The notes beneath the pieces were generated by a model. The model saw only the letters and a program-made list of their open reading frames with translations, had not been told where the DNA came from and did no database searches. Below are positions 35,899 to 44,242 of a stretch of 64,000 nt of DNA, piece by piece. The stretch comes from JAAXHB01 sp965221635 (GTDB taxonomy: Bacteria > Actinomycetota > Acidimicrobiia > Acidimicrobiales > Aldehydirespiratoraceae), in assembly GCA_965221635.1 (NCBI GenBank), contig OZ244902.1, positions 310,001 through 374,000 of the forward strand. Direction: 5' to 3'. Each line of letters starts with the position of its first letter. Positions within the stretch are counted from its first letter, which is position 1. The translations under genes and the position numbers were made by a program.

Positions 35899-36576
35899 TT
35901 AGCGGGTGCGTTCGAGGATCTCTGTGGTTGGGCCCACCAGGCCGGTCACGAAGGGGCCGAACTCTGCGTAACGGGCCGATGCCCGGTCATAGCGCATGGT
36001 GTAGACGGTTTCCTTGAGGTCCTCAAGGGTGCGGCCAAACAAGGTGACTCCCCATTCCCAGTCGTCGAGGCCTGTGGACGCGGTCACGAGTTGCACTATG
36101 CGCCCCGCGAATTTGCGGCCCGATGCGCCGTGTTCGTACATCATCTCGCGGCGCTCGTCGTATTCGAGCTCGTACCAGTTTTGTGACGGATCGCGGCGCT
36201 TGGTCATCGGGTAGAAGCACCATGCCGGTTTGTCCGGTGGCGGCAGCTGCGGGCGCAGGCGCATCTCGGCCGCTTCGGGCGGCAGGCCCAGGGCGTACTC
36301 GGACAGTTCGGTGATTGACACGTAACTGTCCACGATGTTCAACCCGGCATTGGTGAGCGCGGTTTGCAGGTCACGCAACACCCAGGCGTCACGGTGCAAG
36401 CCCATGAAGCACAACTGGGCGCTGTGACCCAACACCGCCACGGCCACCACCTGCGCGTCGTTGTCGGTGGCCTGCTTCACCGCGGCAAGCACCGCGGCGT
36501 CGTCGGCTTCGCTGCTGCGATCACAAAACAGATGCACCACGCAAAGCCCGTCAGCACTTTCGACAGGCGAAATCAT
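35899..36576 (-). CDS. hemQ: Coproheme decarboxylase (HemQ, chlorite dismutase family)
   Basis: 225 residues from ATG 36576. The family pattern includes VAVLGHSAQLCFMGLHRD near residue 47, SYVSITELSEY, WCFYPMTKRRDPSQNWYELE near residue 121 and EHGASGRKFAGRIVQLVTAS, whose histidine is the expected axial heme ligand. WEWGVTLFGRTLEDLKETVY and MRYDRASARYAEFGPF complete the core. It oxidatively decarboxylates coproheme III to heme b in the coproporphyrin-dependent pathway used by Actinomycetota and Bacillota. True chlorite dismutase activity is unlikely for this clade. Confidence 0.92.
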   Translation of the reverse strand: MISPVESADGLCVVHLFCDRSSEADDAAVLAAVKQATDNDAQVVAVAVLGHSAQLCFMGLHRDAWVLRDLQTALTNAGLNIVDSYVSITELSEYALGLPPEAAEMRLRPQLPPPDKPAWCFYPMTKRRDPSQNWYELEYDERREMMYEHGASGRKFAGRIVQLVTASTGLDDWEWGVTLFGRTLEDLKETVYTMRYDRASARYAEFGPFVTGLVGPTTEILERTR

Positions 36577-36636
36577 GGCGACAGTGTAGAGACCAGCCAA
36601 TCCCCGCCCGGCCCTTTGGCGTTGGGGCAAGGCGGG

Positions 36637-37563
36637 TCAGTCGACGTAGACGGTGAGGGTGTTGTTTCGGGCGAAGCCTGCGAGTTGCATGCCCGCGGTT
36701 TCGGCGGTTTTGGCGGCCAGCGCGGTTGGCGCGCTCACCGCCACAAGCGCCCGGAACCCTGCCGCCCAGGCTTTGTGAACCAGCTCGAAGCTGGCACGTC
36801 CGCTCACCACCAGGCCCAGCCCCACCGCGGGCAGGGTGTCGTCGAACACGCAGCGGCCGATCACCTTGTCCACCGCGTTGTGGCGTCCAACGTCCTCACG
36901 GATCACCGAGATCGTGCCATCGGGCGCCACCACCGCCGCCGCGTGTACCGCTCCTGTGGCATCAAAAAGCTCCTGGCCGCGCCGGAGCCGGTCGGGCGCC
37001 TCGGCGAGAACGCTCCACGGCAGGCGCGCGCCCTCCACTGGGCCCAGCGCGCTGAGCAGTTCGTCGATCTCCGATGTGCCACAGAAACCACAACTCGAGG
37101 TGGTGGTTGACAGTCTCGGTGTTGGCTCAGGCGCCTTGTCTCCGGTGGACACCGACACCACGTTGAACGCCGAAGCCGCGGCGGAGCCGTCCGCGCAGTA
37201 ACGCACGCCCAGCACCCGATGCCCACCGAGTAGACCCTCGGCGTAGCAGAACCCCGCGGCGAGTTCGAAGTCGTTGCCGGGGGTGCGCATGGTGGTGGCC
37301 ACCCGCACACCGTCGAGTTCGATGGCCATTGGCTCCTCGAAGGCAAGATCGGCCGGCCGGCGACCCGCCGGCGCCGCTGCCCTAGCGTGTTCGCGGCTGG
37401 AGCCGTTGCGCCCCGGCATTGCGCCCGCCTCGGCTTGTCCGACACCCGCTTCGGGTTTGCCCCCCGCAGCCGGGCCCCGCCGCGGGGAGTGCATCGTGGA
37501 GTTCGACGCACCAGCAGGCCAGTGGCGCACGAGCCACGCCTGTTTGCGTGACCGGGCTGCCAT
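36637..37563 (-). CDS. fdhD: Formate dehydrogenase accessory sulfurtransferase FdhD
   Basis: 308 residues from ATG 37563; FdhD is usually ~265, and the first ~70 residues here are Ala/Gly/Arg-rich and unlike the family, so a downstream start is possible. The core begins LAFEEPMAIELDGVRVATTM. The functional cysteine pair is in SSCGFCGTSEIDELL, and VHAAAVVAPDGTISVIREDV then GRHNAVDKVIGR is the conserved C-terminal segment. FdhD transfers sulfur to the molybdenum cofactor of formate dehydrogenases. No formate dehydrogenase is within the window unless the truncated molybdoenzyme at its left edge is one. Confidence 0.9.
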   Translation of the reverse strand: MAARSRKQAWLVRHWPAGASNSTMHSPRRGPAAGGKPEAGVGQAEAGAMPGRNGSSREHARAAAPAGRRPADLAFEEPMAIELDGVRVATTMRTPGNDFELAAGFCYAEGLLGGHRVLGVRYCADGSAAASAFNVVSVSTGDKAPEPTPRLSTTTSSCGFCGTSEIDELLSALGPVEGARLPWSVLAEAPDRLRRGQELFDATGAVHAAAVVAPDGTISVIREDVGRHNAVDKVIGRCVFDDTLPAVGLGLVVSGRASFELVHKAWAAGFRALVAVSAPTALAAKTAETAGMQLAGFARNNTLTVYVD

Positions 37564-37701
37564 GGCAACAGAGCCTACGACACCACCCGATTGCCAGGCC
37601 CATCAAGCCCGGGAAGACACAGAGCGCCGCCGGGGACACCGCGCGCGGGCGCACCGAGGCCGAGTTCAAGCCACCAAGCCTGAGGCAGGCTGCTGGCGCG
37701 A

Positions 37702-37731
37702 CGACGGCCCGGCGCAATGTCCGGGCCGTCG
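37702..37731 (-). terminator. Hairpin terminator downstream of groEL
   Basis: Perfect 11-bp stem, arms CGACGGCCCGG and CCGGGCCGTCG with an 8-nt loop, 47 bp past the groEL stop. The arm is the same as in the hairpin at 8647-8679. No U-tract. A perfect 18-bp palindrome, GGATCCCCGCGGGGATCC at 37744-37761, lies between it and groEL. Confidence 0.6.
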
Positions 37732-37778
37732 ATCAGTTTGGGTGGATCCCCGCGGGGATCCGGGGGAATCCCGCTGGA

Positions 37779-39401
37779 TCAGAAGTCCATGTCGGGCATG
37801 CCGCCACCGCCGGGTGCGTCTTCGGGCGCATCCGCGATCACGGCCTCGGTTGTGAGGAACAGCGCCGCGATCGATCCGGCGTTCTGCAGGGCGGCACGGG
37901 TGACCTTGGCGGCGTCGATGATGCCGGCGGCGATCAGGTCCTCGTAGTCGCCGGTCTCGGCGTTGAGGCCCACGGGCCCTTCGAGGGCTCGCACCTTCTC
38001 CACCACGACTCCGCCTTCGAGCCCGGCGTTCACCGCAATCTGGGTTAGTGGCGCCACCAGCGCCTTGGCCACAATGCGGGCTCCGGTCTGCTCGTCGGCG
38101 TCACCGAGACCGTCAGCAGCGCCGAAGGCAGCCTCCTGGGCACGAAGCAGTGTGACGCCTCCACCGGCGACCACGCCTTCCTCGATGGCGGCCTTGGTGG
38201 TGCTCACGGCGTCCTCGATGCGGTGCTTCTTCTCCTTGAGCTCCACCTCTGTGGCGGCGCCCACCTTCAGCACGGCCACGCCACCGGACAGCTTCGCCAG
38301 GCGCTCCTGGAGCTTCTCGCGGTCGTAGTCGGAGTCCGTGTTGTCGATCTCGGCTTTGATCTGGTTGATGCGCCCGGTCACGTCCGAGGCGTCACCGTCG
38401 CCTTCCACGATGGTGGTTTCGTCCTTGGTGACGATCACCTTTCGTGCCCGGCCGAGCATTTCCACACCCACGCTGTCGAGCTTGAGGCCAACCTCTTCGC
38501 TGATCACCTGACCGCCGGTGAGGATGGCCATGTCCTGCAGCATCGCCTTGCGACGATCGCCGAAGCCGGGGGCCTTCACCGCAACGGAGGTGAACGTGCC
38601 ACGGATCTTGTTCACCACCAGCGTGGCCAGGGCCTCACCCTCAACATCCTCGGCGATGGTGAGCAGCGGGCGTCCACCTTGCATCACCTTCTCGAGCACC
38701 GGCACCAGATCGCGCACGCTGGAGATCTTGGAGCTCACCAGCAGCACGTACGGGTTCTCCAGCACGGCCTCCATGCGCTCGGCGTCGGTCACGAAGTAAG
38801 GCGAGATGTAGCCCTTGTCAAAGCGCATGCCTTCCACGGTTTCCATCTCCAGGCCGAAAGTCTGGCCGTCCTCAACGGTGATCACGCCGTCCTTGCCGAC
38901 CTTGTCGATGGCGTCGGAGATGGTGGAGCCGATGTCGGGATCCGCGGCGGAAATGGCGGCCACGTTGGCGATCTGGTCCTTGTCGGAGGACACGTCCTGG
39001 CTGTTGTCGGCGATCGAGGCCACCGCGGCGTCCACGGCTGCTTCGATTCCGCGCTTGAGCGACATCGGGTTGGCGCCCGCGGCGACGTTGCGCAGGCCTT
39101 CGCGCACCATCGCCCAGGCCAGCACGGTGGCGGTGGTGGTGCCGTCGCCGGCCACGTCGTCGGTCTTCTTGGCGACTTCCTTCACGAGCTCGGCGCCAAT
39201 CTTCTCGTAGGGATCCTCGAGTTCGATTTCCTTGGCGATGGACACGCCGTCGTTGGTGATGGTTGGCGCGCCCCACTTCTTGTCGAGCACGACGTTGCGA
39301 CCCTTGGGGCCCAGCGTCACCCGCACGGCGTCGGCGAGTTGGTTCATGCCGCGCTCCAACGACCGGCGGGCGGCCTCGTCGAACTGGATCATCTTGGGCA
39401 T
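37779..39401 (-). CDS. groEL: Chaperonin GroEL (60 kDa)
   Basis: 540 residues from ATG 39401 (MPKMIQFDEAARRSLERGMN), with a GGAGG seven bases upstream; the open frame runs further up but only through regulatory DNA. ATP-binding motifs are intact: VTLGPKGRNVVLDKKWG and AGDGTTTATVLAWAM. The C-terminus ends GGGGMPDMDF, the Gly/Met tail of the cage. It folds proteins with a GroES co-chaperonin, but no groES gene precedes it, so this is a solo groEL copy as in many actinobacteria. A CIRCE operator 60 bp upstream predicts repression by HrcA and heat induction. Confidence 0.97.
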   Translation of the reverse strand: MPKMIQFDEAARRSLERGMNQLADAVRVTLGPKGRNVVLDKKWGAPTITNDGVSIAKEIELEDPYEKIGAELVKEVAKKTDDVAGDGTTTATVLAWAMVREGLRNVAAGANPMSLKRGIEAAVDAAVASIADNSQDVSSDKDQIANVAAISAADPDIGSTISDAIDKVGKDGVITVEDGQTFGLEMETVEGMRFDKGYISPYFVTDAERMEAVLENPYVLLVSSKISSVRDLVPVLEKVMQGGRPLLTIAEDVEGEALATLVVNKIRGTFTSVAVKAPGFGDRRKAMLQDMAILTGGQVISEEVGLKLDSVGVEMLGRARKVIVTKDETTIVEGDGDASDVTGRINQIKAEIDNTDSDYDREKLQERLAKLSGGVAVLKVGAATEVELKEKKHRIEDAVSTTKAAIEEGVVAGGGVTLLRAQEAAFGAADGLGDADEQTGARIVAKALVAPLTQIAVNAGLEGGVVVEKVRALEGPVGLNAETGDYEDLIAAGIIDAAKVTRAALQNAGSIAALFLTTEAVIADAPEDAPGGGGMPDMDF

Positions 39402-39460
39402 TGGTAAACCTCCGTTGCGGCCGGTCCGGGGCCGCGGTTTGTGTTTGTGATCTTTGTTGT

Positions 39461-39487
39461 TTGGCACTCTCGTGCCGCGAGTGCTAA
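39461..39487 (-). promoter_or_regulatory. CIRCE element (HrcA operator) upstream of groEL
   Basis: Inverted repeat TTGGCACTC, nine-base spacer TCGTGCCGC, GAGTGCTAA. This is the standard CIRCE (TTAGCACTC-N9-GAGTGCTAA) with one base different. It lies ~60 bp before the groEL start. Confidence 0.95.
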
Positions 39488-39790
39488 TTCAATCGCGCGA
39501 GGCGCCAGACCGCAACCTGCCACCGGCACTCTTCGGTGCGGGCCGGCTCGCCGGCACCAGGGTGGACTCAGCCGCTTTCGCACTTTGGCGGGACCGTGAT
39601 CTGCGGCTCTGGCTGGTTGGTTGGAAGTGAGGGGGACCGGTGCTGCGCTTCGGACGTGCCTCCCAGTGCTGAGGCGGAGTGTCGCTGCGCTGTGTTGGCG
39701 GACTGCGGAATGTAGATGCGCTGGTTCGCCGTACGAACTGCCACGCTCGGCTGGGTAGGCCGTGCCCGGCGAGCTCTACCTCGGGACGGT

Positions 39791-40069
39791 TCAGGCGCCG
39801 CCGGCTACGGCGGGAACGATGCTCACCGTTGCGCCCTCGGCCACCGGCGCGGCGAGCCCGCCCATGAAGCGCGCATCGTCGTCGCTCACAAACACGTTCA
39901 CGAATCGGCGCAGTTCGCCGGCGTCGTCGAGAATGTGGTTGCGGAACCCTGGATGGCTCGCCTCCAGAGATTCGAGCACCTCCGCCAGGGTGGAACCCGA
40001 AACGGCCACCTCGGAAGCACCCGAGGTGAGCGTTCTCAACGTGGTGGGCACTCGAACGGTGACGGCCAT
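39791..40069 (-). CDS. MoaD/ThiS-family sulfur carrier protein (CysO-like)
   Basis: 92 residues with the ubiquitin-like sulfur-carrier fold: VTVRVPTTLRTLTSG, VSGSTLAEVLESLEASHPGF, LRRFVNVFVSDDDARFMGGL and VSIVPAVAGGA. The sequence is closest to actinobacterial CysO, which carries thiocarboxylate sulfur for cysteine synthesis with CysM and the Mec+ peptidase. Carriers must end in Gly-Gly; here an extra Ala follows, which would have to be removed by a peptidase. No cysM or mec gene is adjacent. ATG 40069. Confidence 0.85.
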   Translation of the reverse strand: MAVTVRVPTTLRTLTSGASEVAVSGSTLAEVLESLEASHPGFRNHILDDAGELRRFVNVFVSDDDARFMGGLAAPVAEGATVSIVPAVAGGA

Positions 40070-40178
40070 GACAACTCCTCGATTCCCGCTGCGGCTTGAC
40101 CTTGGCTAAGCCGTGGTGAGAATACCGGCGAGGCACCCCAAAGACTCGCGCCGTTATCTGGCATCTAGGCTGGTGTGC

Positions 40179-40388
40179 ATGAACCGATGGAGTGTGCTGC
40201 GGATGAGAGAGGCCAAACCACTGTCGAGGCCTTCCCGGCTTGTGGTGGGGGTGCTGGCCGTACTGGGCGCGTTCACCGTGGTGACATGGATTATTGGCTT
40301 CGTGCTGCACCTGGTGACGATGGCCCTGGTGATCGTGGCGATTGCGCTTGTGGCGGTCTGGGCGATCTTCTCCAGAGCCCGGGATTGA
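40179..40388 (+). CDS. Small membrane protein
   Basis: 69 residues from ATG 40179, preceded by a basic N-terminus (NRWSVLRMREAKPLSRPSR) and two closely spaced hydrophobic helices, LVVGVLAVLGAFTVVTWIIG and VTMALVIVAIALVAVWAIF. A GTG 22 codons upstream (40113) is the only other start. No recognised domain. It lies between the divergent MoaD-like gene and the convergent glycerate kinase gene and is followed at once by a bidirectional terminator hairpin, which supports it being expressed. Confidence 0.55.
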   Translation: MNRWSVLRMREAKPLSRPSRLVVGVLAVLGAFTVVTWIIGFVLHLVTMALVIVAIALVAVWAIFSRARD

Positions 40389-40392
40389 CACA

Positions 40393-40424
40393 CCCCAGCC
40401 GCTGAACATCTGACGCGGCTGGGG
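40393..40424. terminator. Bidirectional terminator between small membrane protein and glycerate kinase
   Basis: Perfect 10-bp stem, CCCCAGCCGC and GCGGCTGGGG with a 12-nt loop, in the 42 bp between two convergent genes. Confidence 0.75.
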
Positions 40425-40430
40425 CGGCGA

Positions 40431-41456
40431 TCAGGTGGTCTTGTTGCCTGGGAATTGGCGCAGGTAATCGCCCACGACTTTTTGGATGCACTCGGCGGTT
40501 TGGCCCCGTGCGCGGGTCGAACCGAAACGTGCGGTCAGGTCGATCACTTCGAGGCCTTGTGCGTCGTCGGACAGGCTTGATGTGCCCACCACGGCCACTG
40601 CGGGCCGCCCGGCACCGGCTGCCAGAGCAGCGACGCCGCCGGTGACCTTGCCCTCCAGGGAGGTGGCGTCGAGCTTCCCCTCGCCCGTTAGCACAAGATC
40701 GGCAGCCTCCAGCCTGGCGTGAAGGTCGATCTCGTCCGCGACCATCTCGAAACCGTCCACCAGCGCGGCGCCCCGAGCGGCAAGTCCACCGGCCAGTCCT
40801 CCCGCGGCGCCCGAGCCGGGCAATTCGGTCACGTCCACGCCGTGGCGCCGGTGATACACCTCGGCGAGGCGGGTGAGCCTTCGGCGCAGCAACTCCACCT
40901 GTTTCGGCGACGCCCCCTTCTGAGGCCCGAAAGTGGCGGCGGCGTCCACGAAGAGGGTGCGCACATCGCAGGCCACCACCAGCTCAACGCCCCGCATGCG
41001 GGCCTCAGACGGCAGGGCCTCGAGCGCGCCGAGACCGCCGTCGGTGGTGGCCGACCCACCCACCGCCACGATCACCCGGCGAGCCCCTGATCTGATGGCC
41101 TCGGCGATGAGCTGACCGGTGCCGGTGGTGGTGGCCGCCACGGGGTCGTTGTTGGCGGCGCCGCCCGCCAACGCCAACCCGGACGCCTGTGCCATCTCGA
41201 TCACCGCGACTTGTCTTGCCAGGCGCCACCGGGCATTCACCGGGGTTCCGTCGGGGCCGGTCACCTGCGAACTGCGGTTGGGGCCGCCGAGAGCCTCGAG
41301 GGTTCCCTCTCCCCCGTCGGCCATGGGCGCCTGATCACACTCGAACCCGGCTTGGTGCGCCGCTTCGGCGATGGCCGCCGCGGCTTCGCCCGCCGAGACT
41401 GTTCCGCGGAACTTGTCGGGCGCGGCCAGCACCCTCGGGGTTGCCGTGGCTGTCAT
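40431..41456 (-). CDS. Glycerate kinase (GarK/GlxK family)
   Basis: 341 residues from ATG 41456 (ATG 41468 adds four residues). Family features are VLAAPDKFRGTVSAGEAAAA, QAPMADGGEGTLEALGG, NNDPVAATTTGTGQLIAEAI and VIVAVGGSATTDGGLGALEA, followed by AATFGPQKGASPKQVELL and VLTGEGKLDATSLEGKV. It phosphorylates D-glycerate to 2- or 3-phosphoglycerate in the glyoxylate/glycerate pathway. It overlaps nothing; the LytR_C gene lies 38 bp upstream on the same strand. Confidence 0.92.
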   Translation of the reverse strand: MTATATPRVLAAPDKFRGTVSAGEAAAAIAEAAHQAGFECDQAPMADGGEGTLEALGGPNRSSQVTGPDGTPVNARWRLARQVAVIEMAQASGLALAGGAANNDPVAATTTGTGQLIAEAIRSGARRVIVAVGGSATTDGGLGALEALPSEARMRGVELVVACDVRTLFVDAAATFGPQKGASPKQVELLRRRLTRLAEVYHRRHGVDVTELPGSGAAGGLAGGLAARGAALVDGFEMVADEIDLHARLEAADLVLTGEGKLDATSLEGKVTGGVAALAAGAGRPAVAVVGTSSLSDDAQGLEVIDLTARFGSTRARGQTAECIQKVVGDYLRQFPGNKTT

Positions 41457-41494
41457 CGCTGCACGCACTCCCCGGCATCACCCCGGGGGCCGGA

Positions 41495-42112
41495 TCAGGA
41501 AACGGTTACCGGTATGAGCAGGTCGGTGCCGAGCACCACGAAGATGTGAAAGTCGGCCACGTCTTCGGAATTGGCCACCAGGGTGAGCATGTTGGTGGGC
41601 GCCAGCGTCAACAGGTCCGCCGGCGCGTTCACCGCTGTAGCCACCACCTTGGCGTCGTCCTGGTAGGTGGGCAGGTAGTACACGGCGGACGATTCCACCG
41701 GCACGCTTGCAGCGTTCTTGGCGGCGGTCACAAACCCGCGTGGGGTGAGCAGATCGGCGGCGGCCCCCGCCAGGCCGGACTCGCCGGTGCCGTTCACGGC
41801 GGCCACCTTCACCTCGCCGGGGCGGTGGGTCACCAAGGGAGGCGGCGCCGTGGTGGTTGACGATGTGGTGGTTGACGACTCCACCGGGGCTTCGGTGCCT
41901 GTTTCGGCGCCGTCGGCCTGGTCGGCGTCGGAGTCGCTGGACGTGTCGTCCTCGGATGCGGCGGCGGTGTCGCTGGTTTGGGTTTCTCCGGCGTCGGTGC
42001 CGTCGAGGGCGCGTGCCAACAGGAAGATCCCGAAGATCACCGCCAGAGCGGTGAGCAGCACGCCGCGTCCAACCGAACCGCCCGCGCCGTTTGGTTCCTG
42101 CGCGACGCTCAT
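41495..42112 (-). CDS. LytR C-terminal domain (LytR_C) membrane protein
   Basis: 205 residues. One N-terminal helix (GVLLTALAVIFGIFLLARAL) is followed by a ~60-residue Ser/Thr/Asp-rich linker and a ~95-residue domain starting VKVAAVNGTGESGLAGAAAD and ending HIFVVLGTDLLIPVTVS, which fits LytR_C (cell envelope). Type II membrane protein with the domain outside. LytR_C proteins without an LCP catalytic domain are common in actinobacteria and are of unknown function. Preceded by a 441-bp region up to tRNA-Thr that has no convincing gene, only several short GCCTGTGCCGC-like repeats at 42415-42490. Confidence 0.8.
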   Translation of the reverse strand: MSVAQEPNGAGGSVGRGVLLTALAVIFGIFLLARALDGTDAGETQTSDTAAASEDDTSSDSDADQADGAETGTEAPVESSTTTSSTTTAPPPLVTHRPGEVKVAAVNGTGESGLAGAAADLLTPRGFVTAAKNAASVPVESSAVYYLPTYQDDAKVVATAVNAPADLLTLAPTNMLTLVANSEDVADFHIFVVLGTDLLIPVTVS

Positions 42113-42553
42113 CTGCGGCCGCCTTTCGGTGTTGCCTGCGGTTGTCGCACCCTGTGCGCCACTCGTGTTTGCGCCACTCGTCGAACCCTCTTGTAAGTCA
42201 TCTCGATGGTCGCCGGGCCATGAGAATGCCCGAAGCGCACTCCGTTCGGCCCGAGGCGTTGCTCAAATACTGTAACAGTGCGGAACTTTATAGTGCAGAC
42301 CAGCACCGGGGCCCTGCCTTCGGCGGCGCCGAGGCCGACCAACGCCGGGTAGGCGTGCATGAGGCTCGCCGCGAAACCAGAGCGCTGCGCCGTGGTGCCC
42401 GAACCACTCTTGTGCCGCTGAAGGCCTGTGCCGCCAAGGGCTTGTGCCGCTGAGGCCGGCGTCGCCCAAGGCCTGTGCCGCTGAAGTGCCGGAGCCAGGG
42501 TCAGCACACGGTGAGCCGAGTGGCGCCGGTGGCCGTACGCTGAGGGTCTCACT

Positions 42554-42629
<76 letters not shown>

Positions 42630-42780
42630 TCAACCGCCACCCCGCATCGAACAACACGGCGCTTCAACCACCAGCCGAACGGGTAGCTCTTGGGGCGACA
42701 AGGCACACGTCACGACTGAGCACACAAGCTAAGAAGGCGGGAAGGATGGCGTCCCGTCTAGTGGCGTAGGAGCGTCGCTT

Positions 42781-44120
42781 GAGCCCGTGTGGGTTTGGGC
42801 GGCCATCGTGCGATCCTTCAGAAAAAGGAAAAACTTCAAAACATGAAGTCGACCTGGGAGGAGTCGCACGATGACCAGCTACGAGTCTGCCATGTCTGGT
42901 GCTTAGGCGCGCATGTGGTGAGACCGACGCGGCGTGGGCCTCGCGTTTCGCGGGCGTTCTCGCTGATGGGCTCCAGGAGCTGACAGCGCGCACCTGCGCT
43001 GAGCCCGGTGAGCAAACCCGACGCGCAACGCGTTGCGTAACGGGCACCGGCCCACGACGATCTCCACCCCCGCCGGTGATATCGAGGTGGGGATCCCGAA
43101 GTTGCGCACTTTCTTCCCCGAACTCCTGGAGCCGCGACGGCGGGCGGTGCAAGTCCCTGTGGGCGCCGGTCATCGAGGCCTACGTCACGCGAACCTCTAC
43201 GCGCAAAGTGGACGCCCTGGTCAAAGCATTGGGTTGTCACAGCGGCGTGTCACGCTCCACGGTGAGCCGCATCTGTGCCAACAGCGACAAAGAGGGTCGA
43301 AGCGTTCCGTAGCCGCAGGCTCGATCATCAACGCCTTGCGTACGGGTAGGTTGAGGACACCTATGTGCAGGTGCGACAAGGCGGGCACGTCACCACCGTG
43401 GCGGTCGTGTTGGCCACCGGGGTGCGCGGTGATGGCCACAGAGAGATTCTCGGGGTGGACCTGGGCGAATCAGAAAGCGAAACGTTCAGCTCAGAGTTCT
43501 TCGCAGGGCTCAAGGGGCGCGGCTTGCACGGAGTGCGCTGGTCATCTCAGATTGCCACGGGGCCTCCAAGCCGCTATCGCTGGTCAGTTCCAAGGAGCCA
43601 CCTGGCAACGCTGCCGAGTGCACGCCATGCGCAACCTCCTAGGCGCGGCCCAACCCAAGCTGCAACCCATCATCTCCGGGCTGATACCCACCACGTTTTT
43701 CCCAACCCGACGCCCCAGCAGCCAAACAACAACTCCGCAGCGTTGTCGACCAGCTACACCAAGACTGCCCCAGAGTCGCCGAACGACCCGCCGCGGGCGC
43801 AGCCGATCTGCTGGCCTACAGTGCGTTCCCACCTGAGCACTGGCCCAAGATCTGGTCCAACAACCCCACCAGGCGCCTCAACCGAGAATTCAAACGACGA
43901 ACCAACGTCGTGCAAGTCTCCCCCGACACCAAATCCCCTATACGCCTCATAGGTGCCCTGCTGGTAGAAATCAACGACGAACTCACCACCACCCAACGCC
44001 GCTACGTCTCCGCCGCATCCCTCGCCCCGCTCACCAACAGCAACCAGCCCACATCGCTACCCGCAGCACGCCGCACATGACCAACCCCAGCGCACGGACC
44101 TACACCACAACACGGGACGC
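42781..44120 (+). mobile_element. Decayed IS256-family element
   Basis: Probable terminal repeats are GAGCCCGTGTGGG at 42785 and its near complement around 44101-44120 (CCCGTGTTGTGG when reversed). Between them the transposase is broken into several frames: a start at 42871 followed by a stop after ten codons, then segments that match Mutator-type transposases, IPKLRTFFPELLEPRRR, LGCHSGVSRSTVSRIC, TWQRCRVHAMRNLLGA, SNNPTRRLNREFKRRT and IRLIGALLVEINDELTTTQ. At least four frameshifts separate them, so it is inactive. Confidence 0.8.
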
Positions 44121-44242
44121 ACACGGAAGGATGGAGTTGCCATCAGCTGCGATAACTGCTGCAGCGAGCATCTTTCGTGGCTTGGTGTGGATCAGGCTCT
44201 CTAACCGTCCGGTGGATGCACGAGGTATGCTAGAATAGGCGG

